From NCBI RefSeq assembly GCF_051020985.1, contig NC_134999.1, forward strand, positions 21,459,660-21,523,659: DNA of 64,000 nucleotides, in the 5' to 3' direction. Numbering within the stretch: position 1 is the stretch's first letter; each line of letters opens with the position of its first letter. Of this stretch, positions 11,929-23,948 are shown piece after piece. The notes under the pieces were generated by a model. It worked only from the letters and a program-made list of their open reading frames with translations. It did no database searches and was not told where the DNA came from. The translations under genes and the position numbers were made by a program. The DNA is from Nomia melanderi (lineage: Eukaryota > Arthropoda > Insecta > Hymenoptera > Halictidae).

Positions 11929-14620
11929 GTTTCTCGAATTGATTCCCTTTAATTCAAAAGGCCCACGAATTTCCTTTGATCGTTAACCTGCTCTTTGTTA
12001 CTCCAAAAGCATTTCGCGGGGATTTCCGGCGACGTCCACTGAAGCGCAGGAATCTCGACGTATATCAGTTTGCGCAGGATCCAAGTATTTCCTTTGTTGA
12101 CAAAACCATCGTTTCGCTTTTTAAACGAACGAGCACGTTGCAACTCGTCCATATAAAACCAAAATAAATTGGATACACATGCTTGACGTTTATCGCCTAT
12201 CCGACTAAGAATTACGCAGTGTGTGTATATTCGAAATTCGGTTACTGGGTTTTCTAGTAGAACGCTTTCTGGCCATCTAGTGGCCCAAGATCAAAGTTCA
12301 ACTCCTAGAAGTATGCAACCCGCTAGACCCGCGCGTCAAGCGTAATATCGTGTCACGGGTGCTTGCATAGTTACTTGGAAAGAAACCCTTATGCGCGCAA
12401 TTTCAAATACCACCTATAAATGTGTAAGAATATATTTCGCTATTTTCCTAGGTATATCGCGATAATATAATACGCGTATAACGTTCCGCTTTGTAGCTTG
12501 TTCTACGAGGAGATTATTTAGAATAAACGTTTCGCAGAAAAATTCCGGAATCTAGCTTAAAATCGGTATTGTATCTCGCACAGAAATTTGTGGGCGTTCC
12601 GTCTGTGAGAATCGAGTGTTGAATTATGACTCTACTGTCGCGGTACATCGTGTAAATCGAGAATCCCCGTAATCCCCGCACGACGGTAGGTATATTCGAA
12701 GGAGGGTCATTGGCGGACGTAAGAAAATATTTTCTGTTTTTATGCGTTCGGGGACTGGTCGGGATTGCGAAAGAAGGACGACCAGTTTGAACATAATGCG
12801 TGCCGGGCGGTTCACTTTCGGTTTCGCCGATGCGAAGGAGAGAGTACGGTAGACGGAACGAGATCGATAATCAAAACAAAGAGAAAAAGAACACGAATAC
12901 CAATAATTGTCCATCAGCTATGAGAAATCCTGTTGGCACAGTTCGATCGTATCGTCATCCGCTTATCGCGGCTCGAGTGGGGGCACAGAGGGGCCGTAGG
13001 GACCAATTTGCTCGATTAATTAACCACTCAACGAATTTCCGATAAACCGATTGAATTTCTCCTTAACATTGATCCCCGATCAGCGCAGACGATTCCGGTA
13101 TTCGCGTAAATTCCTCTTTCGCGAGTTTTCATTGAATTTTCATTGAATTTTCAATGAAGGCGACACCGACAGACACTGCGTGCCTCTCGCGACTCCTTTA
13201 AAGGACGACGGATTACAGAGACTCTTTGAAATCGTCGAGTGGCACATTCGCAAGAGATATCACGATTTTATTGGTCGTTCAATGTTAATTGCGGCAAAAG
13301 TTTCATGCGAAACGAACGGTTCCTTCCTCTTTTTCGCTGGCCATCGACGGTCGGCCCCACTCGTAATCGCGCGGATCAAATATGAAATTGATTGTTGCCA
13401 ATGACGCGTACGCAATAAGCTGTAAGATACGGCGAACGCGCGGACAAGTCGATTACTGGTTTAGGGGACTCGGCCCGACGAGGTTGCGCAAGCTTTTCAT
13501 CTCGATCGTTCGAACGAGTAAAATTGGATCGTTGCCCCCCTTGTGCCTGATCCGACCTTGTTACTCGCGCCTCTTGAGCAAGATTCAATGGCCCGGAGAG
13601 CTCCGCGTCGAAGCCAGATAAGAGCGTTGCCTCATTGCTCATTACCTTCTACTAATTTGTAAAACTCCACGGATATCAACATTGCGAGTACGCCGCGCGA
13701 AAGGTTCATCGATATTTCGGATGCGATCCGAATGTCCTCGATCGAGGATCGCCTCGGTCCGCGAGCCGAGTCCACCGTTGACCCGTTAGCGTCGATTCTC
13801 CATCGGTTTCGACGTCGATTCGGGTCGATAGTTTGACGAAGAAGCGTCCTAAAATGAATGCGAATCACCGAATGGTCTACATCGGTTCGCACAAATGGTC
13901 TACAGCGAGTCAAAATAGCGTTGCTCCGAAAAATGCGAGCAGAAAACGGGTCTTTTCTCTTATTTTGTATGGACTCCCGTAATCCGGCCCGAGGAACGGA
14001 TGGGCGTTGAATTTTACACGGGACACGCGAAGGATCCGACGCGACGAGAATGTCAAATAAATCCTAAAAGCGCATCGACCCAGTTTACTCGACCGTTTTC
14101 ACTTTCGGGCGAGCATAATCGGCCTCCATTCAGGATCGCCTAATAAAACCGCATCGCATGATCCACTTATCGACAACCGGCGTCACTGGCAGACTGTTAG
14201 GGTAGGTTTGTTTTACAGCAACGTGTCAAGTTCGATTTCCTTTCCACCTGTAAAGAAGAATACGATAATATTCCTAATTCCGATCAACCGAATACGTATC
14301 GTCGGTAGATTGCTTAATAATTGGATGCGTTTGTTAACCGTTTGCTCGGCAACACACTCGATTCCCCTCGAGTTCGCTCTGAAAAATTCAACCCGGATCG
14401 GAACGGTGGCACGATTAAGAACACCTACGGCCCCGATCCGATTGTTGCGTAAGGTCGATTCGATCTATTGAAAGCTTGGCCTGTCAACTCCTACAACCGA
14501 GCAGGTTTTTCGGAGATCGCACGCCTGGTAGGACGAGGCGTAGATCGGGCCAATGGTTGGGAGGGGTACCGGAACGAGACCGTTTTGTGAGAAGGGGTCG
14601 CCATTGGGACGACATCGCCA
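11929..14620. other. Intergenic region upstream of the helicase gene
   Basis: No coherent coding exons, RNA gene or mobile element seen. It includes the upstream region of the minus-strand helicase gene and the upstream region of the plus-strand cuticular-type gene. A strong CTCF-like motif lies at 12272-12283. CpG content rises again from about 12.3 kb. Confidence 0.55.
12272..12283 (-). promoter_or_regulatory. CTCF-like motif
   Basis: The minus strand reads CCACTAGATGGC, fitting the CTCF consensus CCASYAGRKGGC at all 12 positions. It is about 345 bases upstream of the helicase start codon, so it could act as an insulator or promoter element. Inference from sequence only. Confidence 0.4.
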
Positions 14621-14655
14621 TATAAGCAACGTCCGCTGCCACTGCCGAATCAGAG
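14621..14655 (+). promoter_or_regulatory. TATA box plus initiator of the Vajk-like gene
   Basis: TATAAG begins at 14621, and an initiator-like TCAGAG has its A at 14652, the usual spacing of about 30 bases. A donor-like GTAACG at 14701 and an acceptor TTCCAG just before the start codon suggest a short 5' UTR intron. Confidence 0.6.
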
Positions 14656-14830
14656 ACTCGCACCCCTTCGTTGATACGGTTCCTCGACCAGTAGTTCAGG
14701 TAACGAACGCTTCCACTTTGCTTCTACAGAGAAATCTACGTTACATATTCTAAAGCTGCGTTACACAGCTGCCCGAGCAGCGCGTTCCAACGGGAATTCT
14801 AATCCATCGACCACCGAAATTTGTTCCAGG

Positions 14831-16195
14831 ATGCAGACCGGAATGACATTGCTGGTGATAGCGGCGGCGTTGCTGCGCGGCGGTTGCGGCAGCTCGGTGT
14901 CCATCAAGATGCCGTACCTGAGCCCGGCCGGTGTCACTTACATCAACAACGTGGACTCCCAGGACCTGACTTACGCGTTCCCCGCGAACGTCCAGGCTCA
15001 CCACGTCGGATACGCCGCTGCTCAGGTACCTACGGTCGCCGCCGTGCCATTCGTGAAACACGTGCCCACCGTGTCCCACGTGCCCGTGACCAAGTACGAA
15101 GATCACCCGGTGGTCCTGGAGAAACAATTAGACGTGGTGAAGCCGGCCGTTCAAACCCGTAAATTCGAGGTGAGCTCTCGTACCTAAACAGCAAGACCGC
15201 GTTGGCCGACGAAAATTTTCGCATCACCGAAAATTCCCGATCGTACGTTTCGCTAGGTCCGCCGTCCAGCGATCCAGAAGCAATTCTACGACATCGAAGA
15301 ACGCGTGGTGGTTCGGCCAGCCGGCTCGGCTGTGGTCGAGCTCGAGCAACCGACTTCCAAGGTCCAGAAGGGACCGGCCGTGCTCCAGCCGTATTATCCT
15401 CAGCAGTTCGAAGGCATCTACAACTTTGCTCCCTCGACGATTGCCCCGCCCATCTCTTCGACTCCTGCCCCCGCCTCGAACGACGAGGGCGTTGTCGTGG
15501 AGAACCCAGACTTCCGTAAGCTGCAGGAACAGGTACGATACACCGGAACGAGCAGCGATTACTCGATTTTCTCGAGCGACACTGACAGTTTCTCTCCTCG
15601 TCAGGCTGCCAGGCTGAATCCCCAGGTGAGAACCGGCTCGAATGCCGCCGACGAGCCCTTCGTTGCCGCTGATCCGTCGCCGAGCGTGATCGTCAGTCCC
15701 AACTCCGCTCCTGAGGAGAACAGAAACAATCAGAACAGGCTTCTCGAGCTTCTCACGGCTCGCGGGAACGTAGCCGAGGTAAGAGATTAATCTTTTGTTT
15801 GTCTTCGGCGAGATTCTGACCCGTTGCTATCCCCGCAGGTCGGTTTCGGACGATCCGGGCTCGCGAAGACCGCTTTGGAGGAGGTCGGCCGCGTCAGAGG
15901 TCGAGTGCTGTCCGCGATGTCAGCTCCGGACAACGCGGAGCCAGCCGACGAACGGGTGTCGACGCGCCGCGTGGTCGTCACCAGGCCCATCGAGACTCTT
16001 CAGGAACTGAACGTGGTGGAGCCGGCGACGAAAATCGAGAGGGTCTCCTATCAGCAGCCGAGTTTCATCAAGACGGCCCGCCTCGACCACATTCCGGTTC
16101 ACAGCTCCATCCCCGTTTACGGAAAAGCTTTGACTCCAGCGGTAGCCCACGCAGCCTTCCCCGTTTACCAGAAGACCATCTCACCGGTCTACTAA
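14831..16195 (+). CDS. Secreted cuticular-type protein, Vajk-like
   Basis: Four exons, 14831-15169, 15257-15532, 15605-15778 and 15839-16195, encode 381 residues with all junctions in phase 0. The N terminus has a hydrophobic signal peptide (LLVIAAALL). The middle is rich in Val, Pro and His (VPTVAAVPFVKHVPTVSHVP) and runs into a conserved block with RRPAIQKQFYDIEERVV and RPAGSAVVELE. From memory this block resembles the insect Vajk family of secreted cuticle or matrix proteins; that assignment is not verified. The C terminus is again low-complexity with PVY repeats. A TATA/initiator promoter fits a tissue- and stage-restricted gene. No chitin-binding R&R consensus is seen. CDS boundaries are firm, the family name less so. 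Confidence 0.82.
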
Positions 16196-18620
16196 TTTTA
16201 CCGATGACCCAGCCGACTTTGCGATTCTCCTCTCTGTACTCCGATTCTCGAGACACCAGTAGAAGTCGAACGATAACGATCGGTCGTTGATGTAGTGGCT
16301 CTCGCGTTGACTTCTTCGTTCACGCGTAATGTAAATATTTCCCTTTATAATTTTATATGCATATACATGCGGTGTACACATCGCGTTCACGTTGAAACTG
16401 TAATTAAACGCAATTAATCGAGCGAGAAGCGCACGCGTTTACCCGCGTACAGAGAAAGAGAGAGAGCGAAGCGCACACGCTTGGCTCCCATGTTTCCTAT
16501 TGTACAAGATGTTTACATATAAAGACAGAAGCGAAATTAACCGGTTGATTGATTCTTCTCGCGGGACCCATAATTTCAGACGTCATTGATCCTATCCTCG
16601 CAACGCCGCCATACACACAATTTTGAAGGAATGCGCACAGGTGCAAACATTGCACCACCGGAGATCAACGTCGCGAGATAATTGAATATACGCGCCCTGT
16701 CGACGGACACGTTCGTGGCCAGTTTGAGACGCATCTGGTTAAACGATCTCCTCGGTAAAAGAACAACGAGAGAAAACTGCTCGAACCCGAACCTGCACTT
16801 ATATGGAACATCTGGAAACATACGGTGTTTCGATTAGTTCATCCTATCGACGAGAATGCGAATGTCAGTCGTATGTCAGGGGTAAAGAAAAGATAAGAGA
16901 TTAGTTGCTAATCGAGAAAGTACAAGTGCCTCACCGTAGCTGAGAGCGTTCATGAATTATTCGCGCAACCGGTTACGGCGCGGCGAGACTGATTCGCTGG
17001 GAAAGATCGCAAGGATCCCCTCGGCTCAAGTGCACGGCCATGCAGTTTGTTGCATAAGAACGTCTCTGCCCATCTTTCACCGATGGGCTCGATCTCTTTC
17101 ACTGTCGCGTCTTCCATTGAATTATGCAGCGGAATGACGCGAAACGCCGAGAGAGTAAGTTACGACTTCCTGATACGGCCAAGTTAATTCCGACAAGGGC
17201 AACCGCTGCCTCTGGGCATTACCTATAAGGACGTAACATTGACCCAAATGCCGTAGTATCCGGGTAGTTATCCGCTCCCTTGTCTCCTTTAACTCGAACG
17301 AGCCGCCTCTCGGTAAACTTCTCGACGTATGAGAAACGATACGATTTCTCGGTTGCTCCGAACGCGTCGAGATTGTCTAGGCAGAACCGAGTTTTCGAAG
17401 TTTCCCTTGAAAACGCGAAAGCGTCCGCAGTCCGGGTTCTCCCGTCTCCGTTCGGTGATCCGCGGCGAGTAACTCTATCGGAGCAACGCGTCTAGCTATT
17501 GCAACTGGCAGGGGCAGGGTCAACCGCAAAAAACCATAAAAACAGAATCGAAATAAAACAACAGAAATATTCGAACGAACGAACGAACGGATAAGCGAGG
17601 TAAGCCGAGGAAAAGGCTACGGCTGCGGGGAAAGTAGCTTAACCTACGAAACTGGAACAGGCATGGGCGACAAGGAAAGCATTGCTGAATAATCCGTATA
17701 GCGTAACTCTCGCCGAACGAACGCTACAACGTTACCGTGCGCGTGACGCGCAAACCGGAAAGCTCCGGGGAACTCTAGAAAAATTGGCGAGAACTCGCGT
17801 GGGCAGTTCGAAACCTAGCGAACGAGCTCGGTGAACTCGCCCAGGCGGATATTTCGACTGCGTTCCGTCGAGAAAGCGTATGCTATCGAAAACGAAGCTC
17901 TTCGGAGCGCGTTAGACGCTCGCGGGAAGCTCGCTTCGCTAACGTACCGTTGAATCTTACGAAAGCCAATTTTCCCGGCGAAAGTCGAAGAAACGTCCGA
18001 TCGTTTTCGGAGAAACGAGTGCACGACATTTGATTTGCAACGCGGAACACGTTCCCACGGACACGCACCGTTTTTGCACCTATGAAATTTGACGTTACGC
18101 TACTTTTAACAAATTCCCGGCCCGCAACGCGAGCTGAATTATTCCCTCGCGAACGTGAAAAGTGAAACGAGCTTCGCCGAGGCGAATTTTCGACGGAAGC
18201 GACTCCTTATCGCGGATATATTCCTCCTGTAAACCGGTGCCGAGTTAATCGATTCGCTCGGCAATTCTAACTCCAACTTTTCCATCGAGCGACATTCGAA
18301 CCCAAACTCACGGCCGACGGTCCGCCTGTGCCCTAACGTTATCCTGCCGAGCGAGAAATTGGAGCGGATAGTCTTTTATTCGGAATCGCTAGGAAGGACA
18401 GACGAGAGGAGAGAGAACAGAGAAAAGAGAAAAGAAAGGGTGGATCGGTGTGCGAGTGGCCGGCGACGCATGAATCCTCACCCTTGAAACGGTTCAACGG
18501 AGGAAGAGTGGCCTCGCTCGCGAGGTCTAAGGCCGACAAGAGGACCACAGGCTAGGCAATGACCAAGAAACGTCGAATGTAACCTCAGAGCTGACTGAGA
18601 GTATCGTGCACAGTCACCAG
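16196..18620. other. Intergenic region, no gene seen
   Basis: Contains the 3' UTR of the Vajk-like gene at its left end and the upstream DNA of the next TATA gene at its right end. A short (GAAC)n run is at 17572-17589. Open frames are short and mutually overlapping; none shows a domain or a splice-consistent extension. Confidence 0.5.
17572..17589. repeat. (GAAC)n short tandem repeat
   Basis: Four tandem GAAC units in noncoding DNA. Confidence 0.8.
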
Positions 18621-18621
18621 C

Positions 18622-18658
18622 TATATAAGTAACACTGTAACGGATCTTGAATTCAGTT
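18622..18658 (+). promoter_or_regulatory. TATA box plus initiator of the 97-residue secreted protein gene
   Basis: TATATAAG starts at 18622 and an initiator TCAGTT has its A at 18655, a spacing of about 31-33 bases. A 5' UTR exon can then run to a consensus donor GTGAGT at 18720, with splicing to acceptors at 19530 or 19556 just before the start codon. Confidence 0.6.
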
Positions 18659-19557
18659 AGAGACGCACAACAGCGATAACTAGATCCTTTCGAGCCGGGT
18701 TTATCGAGTGTCCGTCGAGGTGAGTGTCGGTGACGCGGAATTTCACGTGACCCGGTTGAGAAAGATTCGGACGTGAATTTTTCGGTTGCGCGGCTCGTCG
18801 GGCACCGATCGCCGATAGAAAAAACAAACAAACGGATCTAATTCGAGACCATTCCGGAGGGATCAACTGTCGCGTTGCGTTGCCCCGCGTTGCGAGAGAA
18901 AGTCACCTTTGCTTTTAGTCGAATCATTTTTTTTTCTCCTCTCCGAATATACTAGTTTCGACGAGAGTTAGACTGAGAAAGAACTTTTCCTCGATCCGCG
19001 AAACAAGACCTTTATTCGATCGGGAGCCGTTTTCGCACGCGCGACGATCGATCGGTGTTGTTCGAATCGTTCGATCGATTTAATTGCATTCGAACGGTGC
19101 AGATGTTACGGCGAATCGCGTGATGTAATCGGATATTAGCGCTTGAAGTACGGTAGAAGGTTTCCTCGTCGCGCATTCAAATCTCCGGAGTGGCAGGCGC
19201 TGTCGCCTCCGCGATACTCGATCGCGTATCGGCCTGCTGTTCTACGCGTAGACCACGGTGTACCAGCATTTTAATCGGGATCTCGTCGGAGAAGATAAAC
19301 GACGTTAAACTGATGTCGAGACACGACGGAAAAAAAGAGGAACGAGTACGAACACCGGAGAGAATGCTCGACGAACGTTGCCAGAGATCGCGATGAAATA
19401 TCAAACCGTGACGGTTCTCCGCGGTTATTCGAGCCGCTTCGTTTTCCCGTTCTTTTAATGAAAATTACACGGAATATTTGCTCGAACGAATAATCGCGGA
19501 ATCTGAATGTGATTTCTATGGTACTTGCAGGATACGCTAAAACTGCTGTTTCGCAGG

Positions 19558-20375
19558 ATGAACGCGATATTAGCGCTCGTCGTTCTCGCGGGAATCTGCG
19601 CGGCCGCGCCCCAATATTATCTTCCCTCTGGTCTCCTGTACCAGCATCCTGCCAATTTGTTAACTTCGGCGATAGAGGATACACTGCCGAACGAACTGCG
19701 GAACGGTTTTTACAAAAATCCCAGGATCGCGGCGCGACTCGCTCAGGAATCGTGGTACCTTAACAAAGAGATGCAGGTAAAGTTGATTCTGTGGAGACTA
19801 CTGTACCGTTAACCCTTTGCGCTTGAAAGGTGACTCCCAGTCGCCAGACGATTTGACAGAGCAACATTAGAAACTTCGGTATTTACCGTTACCCTCTGTA
19901 TGCTGCATCGATACGCGATACATTGAAAGGAAATAGCTTTAGTTCCCTGATTCGTATGTGATTTCTTAATAAATTCATTCCAAAGTATCTCGTCTATGTC
20001 TGATTAGAACGTATGGGATATTTCAAGCGAGAATCTCTCGAGTGCGAAGGGTTAAAGGTACACGCTCGCTTACGTACTGTCGATGAGAACAATGCGACGG
20101 TCCAGTGTTCTTGCCATTTCAAACAAGTATACCAGAGTGTGTACAAAGATAGCTTCTGTGAGCGGAAACCGGCCAGATCGATTCACGATCGATCATCCCT
20201 CCTGAACCATTGCATCGCGCGTTTCTTCCACCGACAGCACGTACACACGAACGAGGAGCGGATCGTTGACAGAGTATTATCTGTTCCGTCCATGTTGCAG
20301 GTGATCGATCGCGAAACGGATAAAATTCCACGCGAGAAAATCTACAGCGTCCTCCGTAACGCGGGCCTCGTGTGA
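19558..20375 (+). CDS. Small secreted protein, 97 residues, function unknown
   Basis: Two coding exons, 19558-19776 and 20301-20375, joined in phase 0. The start codon follows an acceptor-like TTTCGCAG by one base. The N terminus is a clear signal peptide (ALVVLAGICAAA, likely cut after Ala). The mature part is about 80 residues, with an aromatic start (PQYYLPSGLLYQ), a basic-aromatic middle (RNGFYKNPR) and the C terminus KIYSVLRNAGLV. There are no cysteines in the mature part, no dibasic cleavage sites and no transmembrane segment, so it does not look like a neuropeptide precursor or a disulfide-rich peptide. AATAAA signals near 20649 and 20660 fit its 3' end. I do not recognise the family. 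An independent TATA/initiator promoter supports a real gene. Confidence 0.75.
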
Positions 20376-21062
20376 AATCGGATATCGTAATGATAAGAGA
20401 AAAGAGAAACAAGGGGGAAACGGAACGAATAAGAAAACTATCGATGGATTCGACGATCTCGTTGCGCTTGCTCGGCGACCCACCCATTCGTCGTTCCTTC
20501 AACGTTGCGTAGCGTACGCGACAATGAACGAACCAGATTCCCGTAATTTATTTGCTATTTATTAGTTTTTTTTATTGCGCCGTCCATTACAATAGTGTTC
20601 TGCGTTTACACCGCGGTAGAAACGTAGACGTGAAAGTATGAAAAATCGAATAAAAATCGAATAAAAAGCTTTGATGGAGAAATGCAGTCGAATAATACGC
20701 GTTGGTTTTAGCGAAAGGTCGGTTAAACGAGCTCAAGTTGATTTACCTGTTTATCCAAATTCAAGTGTAATCGCACCTTTCGAGTAGAATATATCGGATG
20801 CCCGAGGGCACACGCCATACCAGACAGACGCGCCGCGCACTCATTGGATACACTCACGCACACTCTCCAGGGATTATATACAATCGTTCGTGAACATCTG
20901 TATCTTCTCGTTACAATAATCTTGTACGTATTGTACATACATTATTATTCGCACATTATATATATATATATAATACATCGTGTATCTATAAGATAAAAAA
21001 TTGATCGATTAAAAATTGTACAAAAATTTATCCCCTCATGTTATTCGCGTGCAGAGTTCTGG
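20376..21062. other. 3' UTR and intergenic spacer
   Basis: Holds the 3' UTR of the small secreted protein gene and the 3' flank of the AIMP2-like gene on the other strand. A (TA)n run lies at 20957-20972. This is where the GC-rich part of the window gives way to the AT-rich part. Confidence 0.6.
20957..20972. repeat. (TA)n microsatellite
   Basis: About eight TA units in the spacer between convergent genes. Confidence 0.85.
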
Positions 21063-21808
21063 CTACTTGGACTGCTCGAACGGTTCCAAAAACATATCCA
21101 CGATGGAGACGTACTCGCCCATCACGTAGCGCGATCTCTTCGGAATGCACCGAACCGCATCCGAATGTAAAATACCATGTATGTTTTCCAAATAACAATC
21201 TATTCGATTCGCATACAACACTCCGTTGCTCTCGTAGCGCAACAGTTCAGGATTGTAACTTTCGATCAGGCGATTCAAGTATCTCGCTATATTTACTTCT
21301 CCCATTATTTCTCGCATTCCTGGTAATCGCATTATCGGATCAATTCCAATTTCCTTCCAGATCACTGTCAGATGAATTTCAATGTCCGTGTTTTCGTTGT
21401 TGTATTCCGAACAGAAACTCGATAAATCCTTTGGGAAACGTTCAACAGTCGAGTGTACGTATGTCGCTACGAAGATCTTAATATACGCTTTGATGATACG
21501 GAAGAATGCTTTCAAGAATTTCATCGGATGTTTCGGATCGCAGAATATCACGAGCTTTTGTTTCTCGAATTTCCCTGTACATTTCAGTGTACAATATTCC
21601 CCTTGGTTCTTCTGCAATTCTTCCACGGCGAATTTCTGTTCTTTCACTCGATCTTCGGACCTTTTCTTTTGAAAAGAAACTTTACTGATTCTACAAACAA
21701 GGTTTCGTTAGGTCTGCCGAACAATCATCTTTACCGATATCCTTTTTTATAACTTCGTTAGAGAATTTATCAATCGAACGTAGAAACTTTTACCTTATAC
21801 GAATACAT
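21063..21808 (-). CDS. AIMP2-like multisynthetase complex scaffold protein (N terminus uncertain)
   Basis: The main exon, 21063-21665, encodes a GST-like region matching AIMP2 (p38/JTV1) at several landmarks: YVHSTVERFPKDL, LTVIWKEIG, GEVNIARYLNRL and a C-terminal GEYVSIVDMFLE resembling the human GNELTVADVVLW. AIMP2 scaffolds aminoacyl-tRNA synthetases in the cytosol. The start is not settled. One model splices ATG-TAT-TCG-TAT-AAG (21794-21808, donor GTAAAA) to 21665, giving 205 residues against about 320 in human. The skipped stretch has coding-like residues in another frame, so an extra exon, a frameshift or a sequencing error is possible. The start lies only 52 bases from the stop of the PheRS alpha gene on the same strand. 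Confidence 0.65.
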
Positions 21809-21860
21809 TAAACTAAATAAATACCTTGATATAAATACCTTAATAACGTTAGAAAGATAT

Positions 21861-23948
21861 TTACTTGTTTAGACGGCAAATAGGATTGTTATAAACCATT
21901 TGCATATCCACTTTTGGCCCAACTAAATCTCGTATATTATTTATTCCGTATTTAATCATAGTCGGCCTGTGAACAATATCAACTTCAGGTTCCTTTCTTA
22001 CGGAAAACATCAGGATGTAATGATTATTCAGCTCGTTTACCTTTCTAAAGATAATCCCCAAGCAATTACATTCACATCATTCGGTAAACCCATCGGTAAC
22101 AGCATTTCTGGTCTGAACATTCCACTGTTACCAATTTCTATCCATTTCTTCAGACCGTTATGGTAACAGAAAATTTCCATACTTGGCTCGGTGTATGGGT
22201 TATACGCTGGTTTAAACTCAAGCTGCGTAATACCGAGTTTCTTAAAAAATTCATACAATATTCCTATCAAGTCACCTAACGTCAGATTATAATCGGCAAC
22301 TACACCTTCGATCTGATGAAATTCCGCGAGATGCGTAGCATCCAATGTTTCATTACGAAATACTCTATCGATACTAAAGTATTTCACTGGTTTAAATTCG
22401 CCCTAAAATTTATTTGTACAGTACTGAATTTATTAAAATCCCTGGAAAACACAGACTATGCATTTTCAATTACCTGCTCCATTAATTTGTAGAGCATCCT
22501 AGCGCTAACAGCGGTTGTATGAGTTCGAAGAACATTTTTCTTTGCTTCTTCTATTTTCCAATCGTAACGGTACCCTAAAGATCCGTATCCTCCTTCACTG
22601 TGAACTTTCTTTACCTTTTCTAAATAATCCTTTGGGAAGTTTCCGCTATGAGATGGATCTAAAATGAAACATTCAAACTTGATTACTCTTACACAAGACA
22701 TCGATCTATACAAACATATTTATGGAAATACCAGATATGAAAAAGGTGTCATGACTATCTCTAGCTGGATGTTGCTGAGGTTGAAACAGAGCATCGAAAT
22801 TCCAAAAAGAACTCTCCACAAAATTATTTGTTGGCATTTCCGTGAATCTAAACAAGTGAAAAATATAATATTTTTAGCAAAAAACATCTCGAAGAATCTA
22901 TTTATTTTCTTGAATTACATACCCCATTTCAAGGAAGATTTTCCTAAATTCACTCCTAACTTTTAACAGGGGATGCAAGTGGCCTACATCAAGAGTGGAA
23001 CCCATTGCCGAAAAATTGTATGGTTTGAATTTTTTCGTTTTCCAAGCACCATTCACTAACAAGTCCGCAGTCAATTCTGTTTCTAATTTCTCAAGTTTTG
23101 TTGTAAAGTTTGGACCTTTCCCCAATAGTACTGACTTGATAATTCTATTGGTAAAAAAGTTATTTATACGCATACTTGTTGTTACATTTTGATATACAAT
23201 TAGAGAATGATGTAATTCATTTAGAAAATTGGTAATACAAAACAACCTACACTTCTTGAATTAGTTTTCTTTTCTTATAGTCACTTTTCAGACGATCAGT
23301 CATATTTGCTATATCTTTTAAATGATTTTGCGTCATGTCTACAATAGATTGTACTTTCTTTTTTATAATAGGTGTACCACTGCTTCTGTCAATGTCTATC
23401 CAGCCGGCCAACAGAGCTTTTGAAAGTCCAACTTTTGCGAATGGGACTTTTTGCATAATTTCAGATTGAGGCATTCCATCATCGGGGATGATGTTATACA
23501 CTGCTGCTTCGTGGCTTCCATAACTTACCACGTGCTGTCCTTCCGATGTTAACTCCCACTTTCTCTCGCTTACTTGTTTCGTTGTAATTAACTGAAAAGT
23601 CAATTATGAATGAACAACATTAATTTTCCAACAGCATTTAACTTTTAGGGTTATGATGACGTTTAAACTTTTCTGTACACGTTAACGGCGTAGGAGAATT
23701 CGTTAAAAATATATTTTCAAACAAAATAACAGCTTTGGGCAAAGGTTTTTTACTTGTCAATTACTATAGCTTAGATAACTTTACAAAACTCAACGTGTCA
23801 AACTTACATCACCGATCGCTTCCAGACTTTTGATCGCTCCAATTATTTTTTGATGATTTTCTTTAAAAATATCTGCGAGAACCAAAGAATTCACTTCTCC
23901 GTGTTGCTCCAAATAATCTAAAATTTGATCATTCAATTGTTTTGCCAT
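21861..23948 (-). CDS. FARSA: Phenylalanine-tRNA ligase alpha subunit, cytosolic (PheRS alpha)
   Basis: Seven exons: 23808-23948, 23251-23591, 22923-23144, 22732-22847, 22474-22658, 22041-22402 and 21861-21966, encoding 490 residues. The N-terminal 160 residues carry the winged-helix tRNA- and DNA-binding-like domains. The catalytic class II core includes FKPYNF, GHLHPLLKVR, SSFWNFDALFQPQQHPARD, motif 2 in VFRNETLDATHLAEFHQ and motif 3 in WGLSLERPTMIKYG. With a beta subunit encoded elsewhere it forms the alpha2-beta2 enzyme that charges tRNA-Phe. The exon 2 donor is best placed at GT|GTAGGT, which regenerates the conserved QEVIIKS. A CACGTG E-box lies 45 bases upstream of the start codon. The stop codon is 52 bases from the AIMP2-like start. 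Confidence 0.96.
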
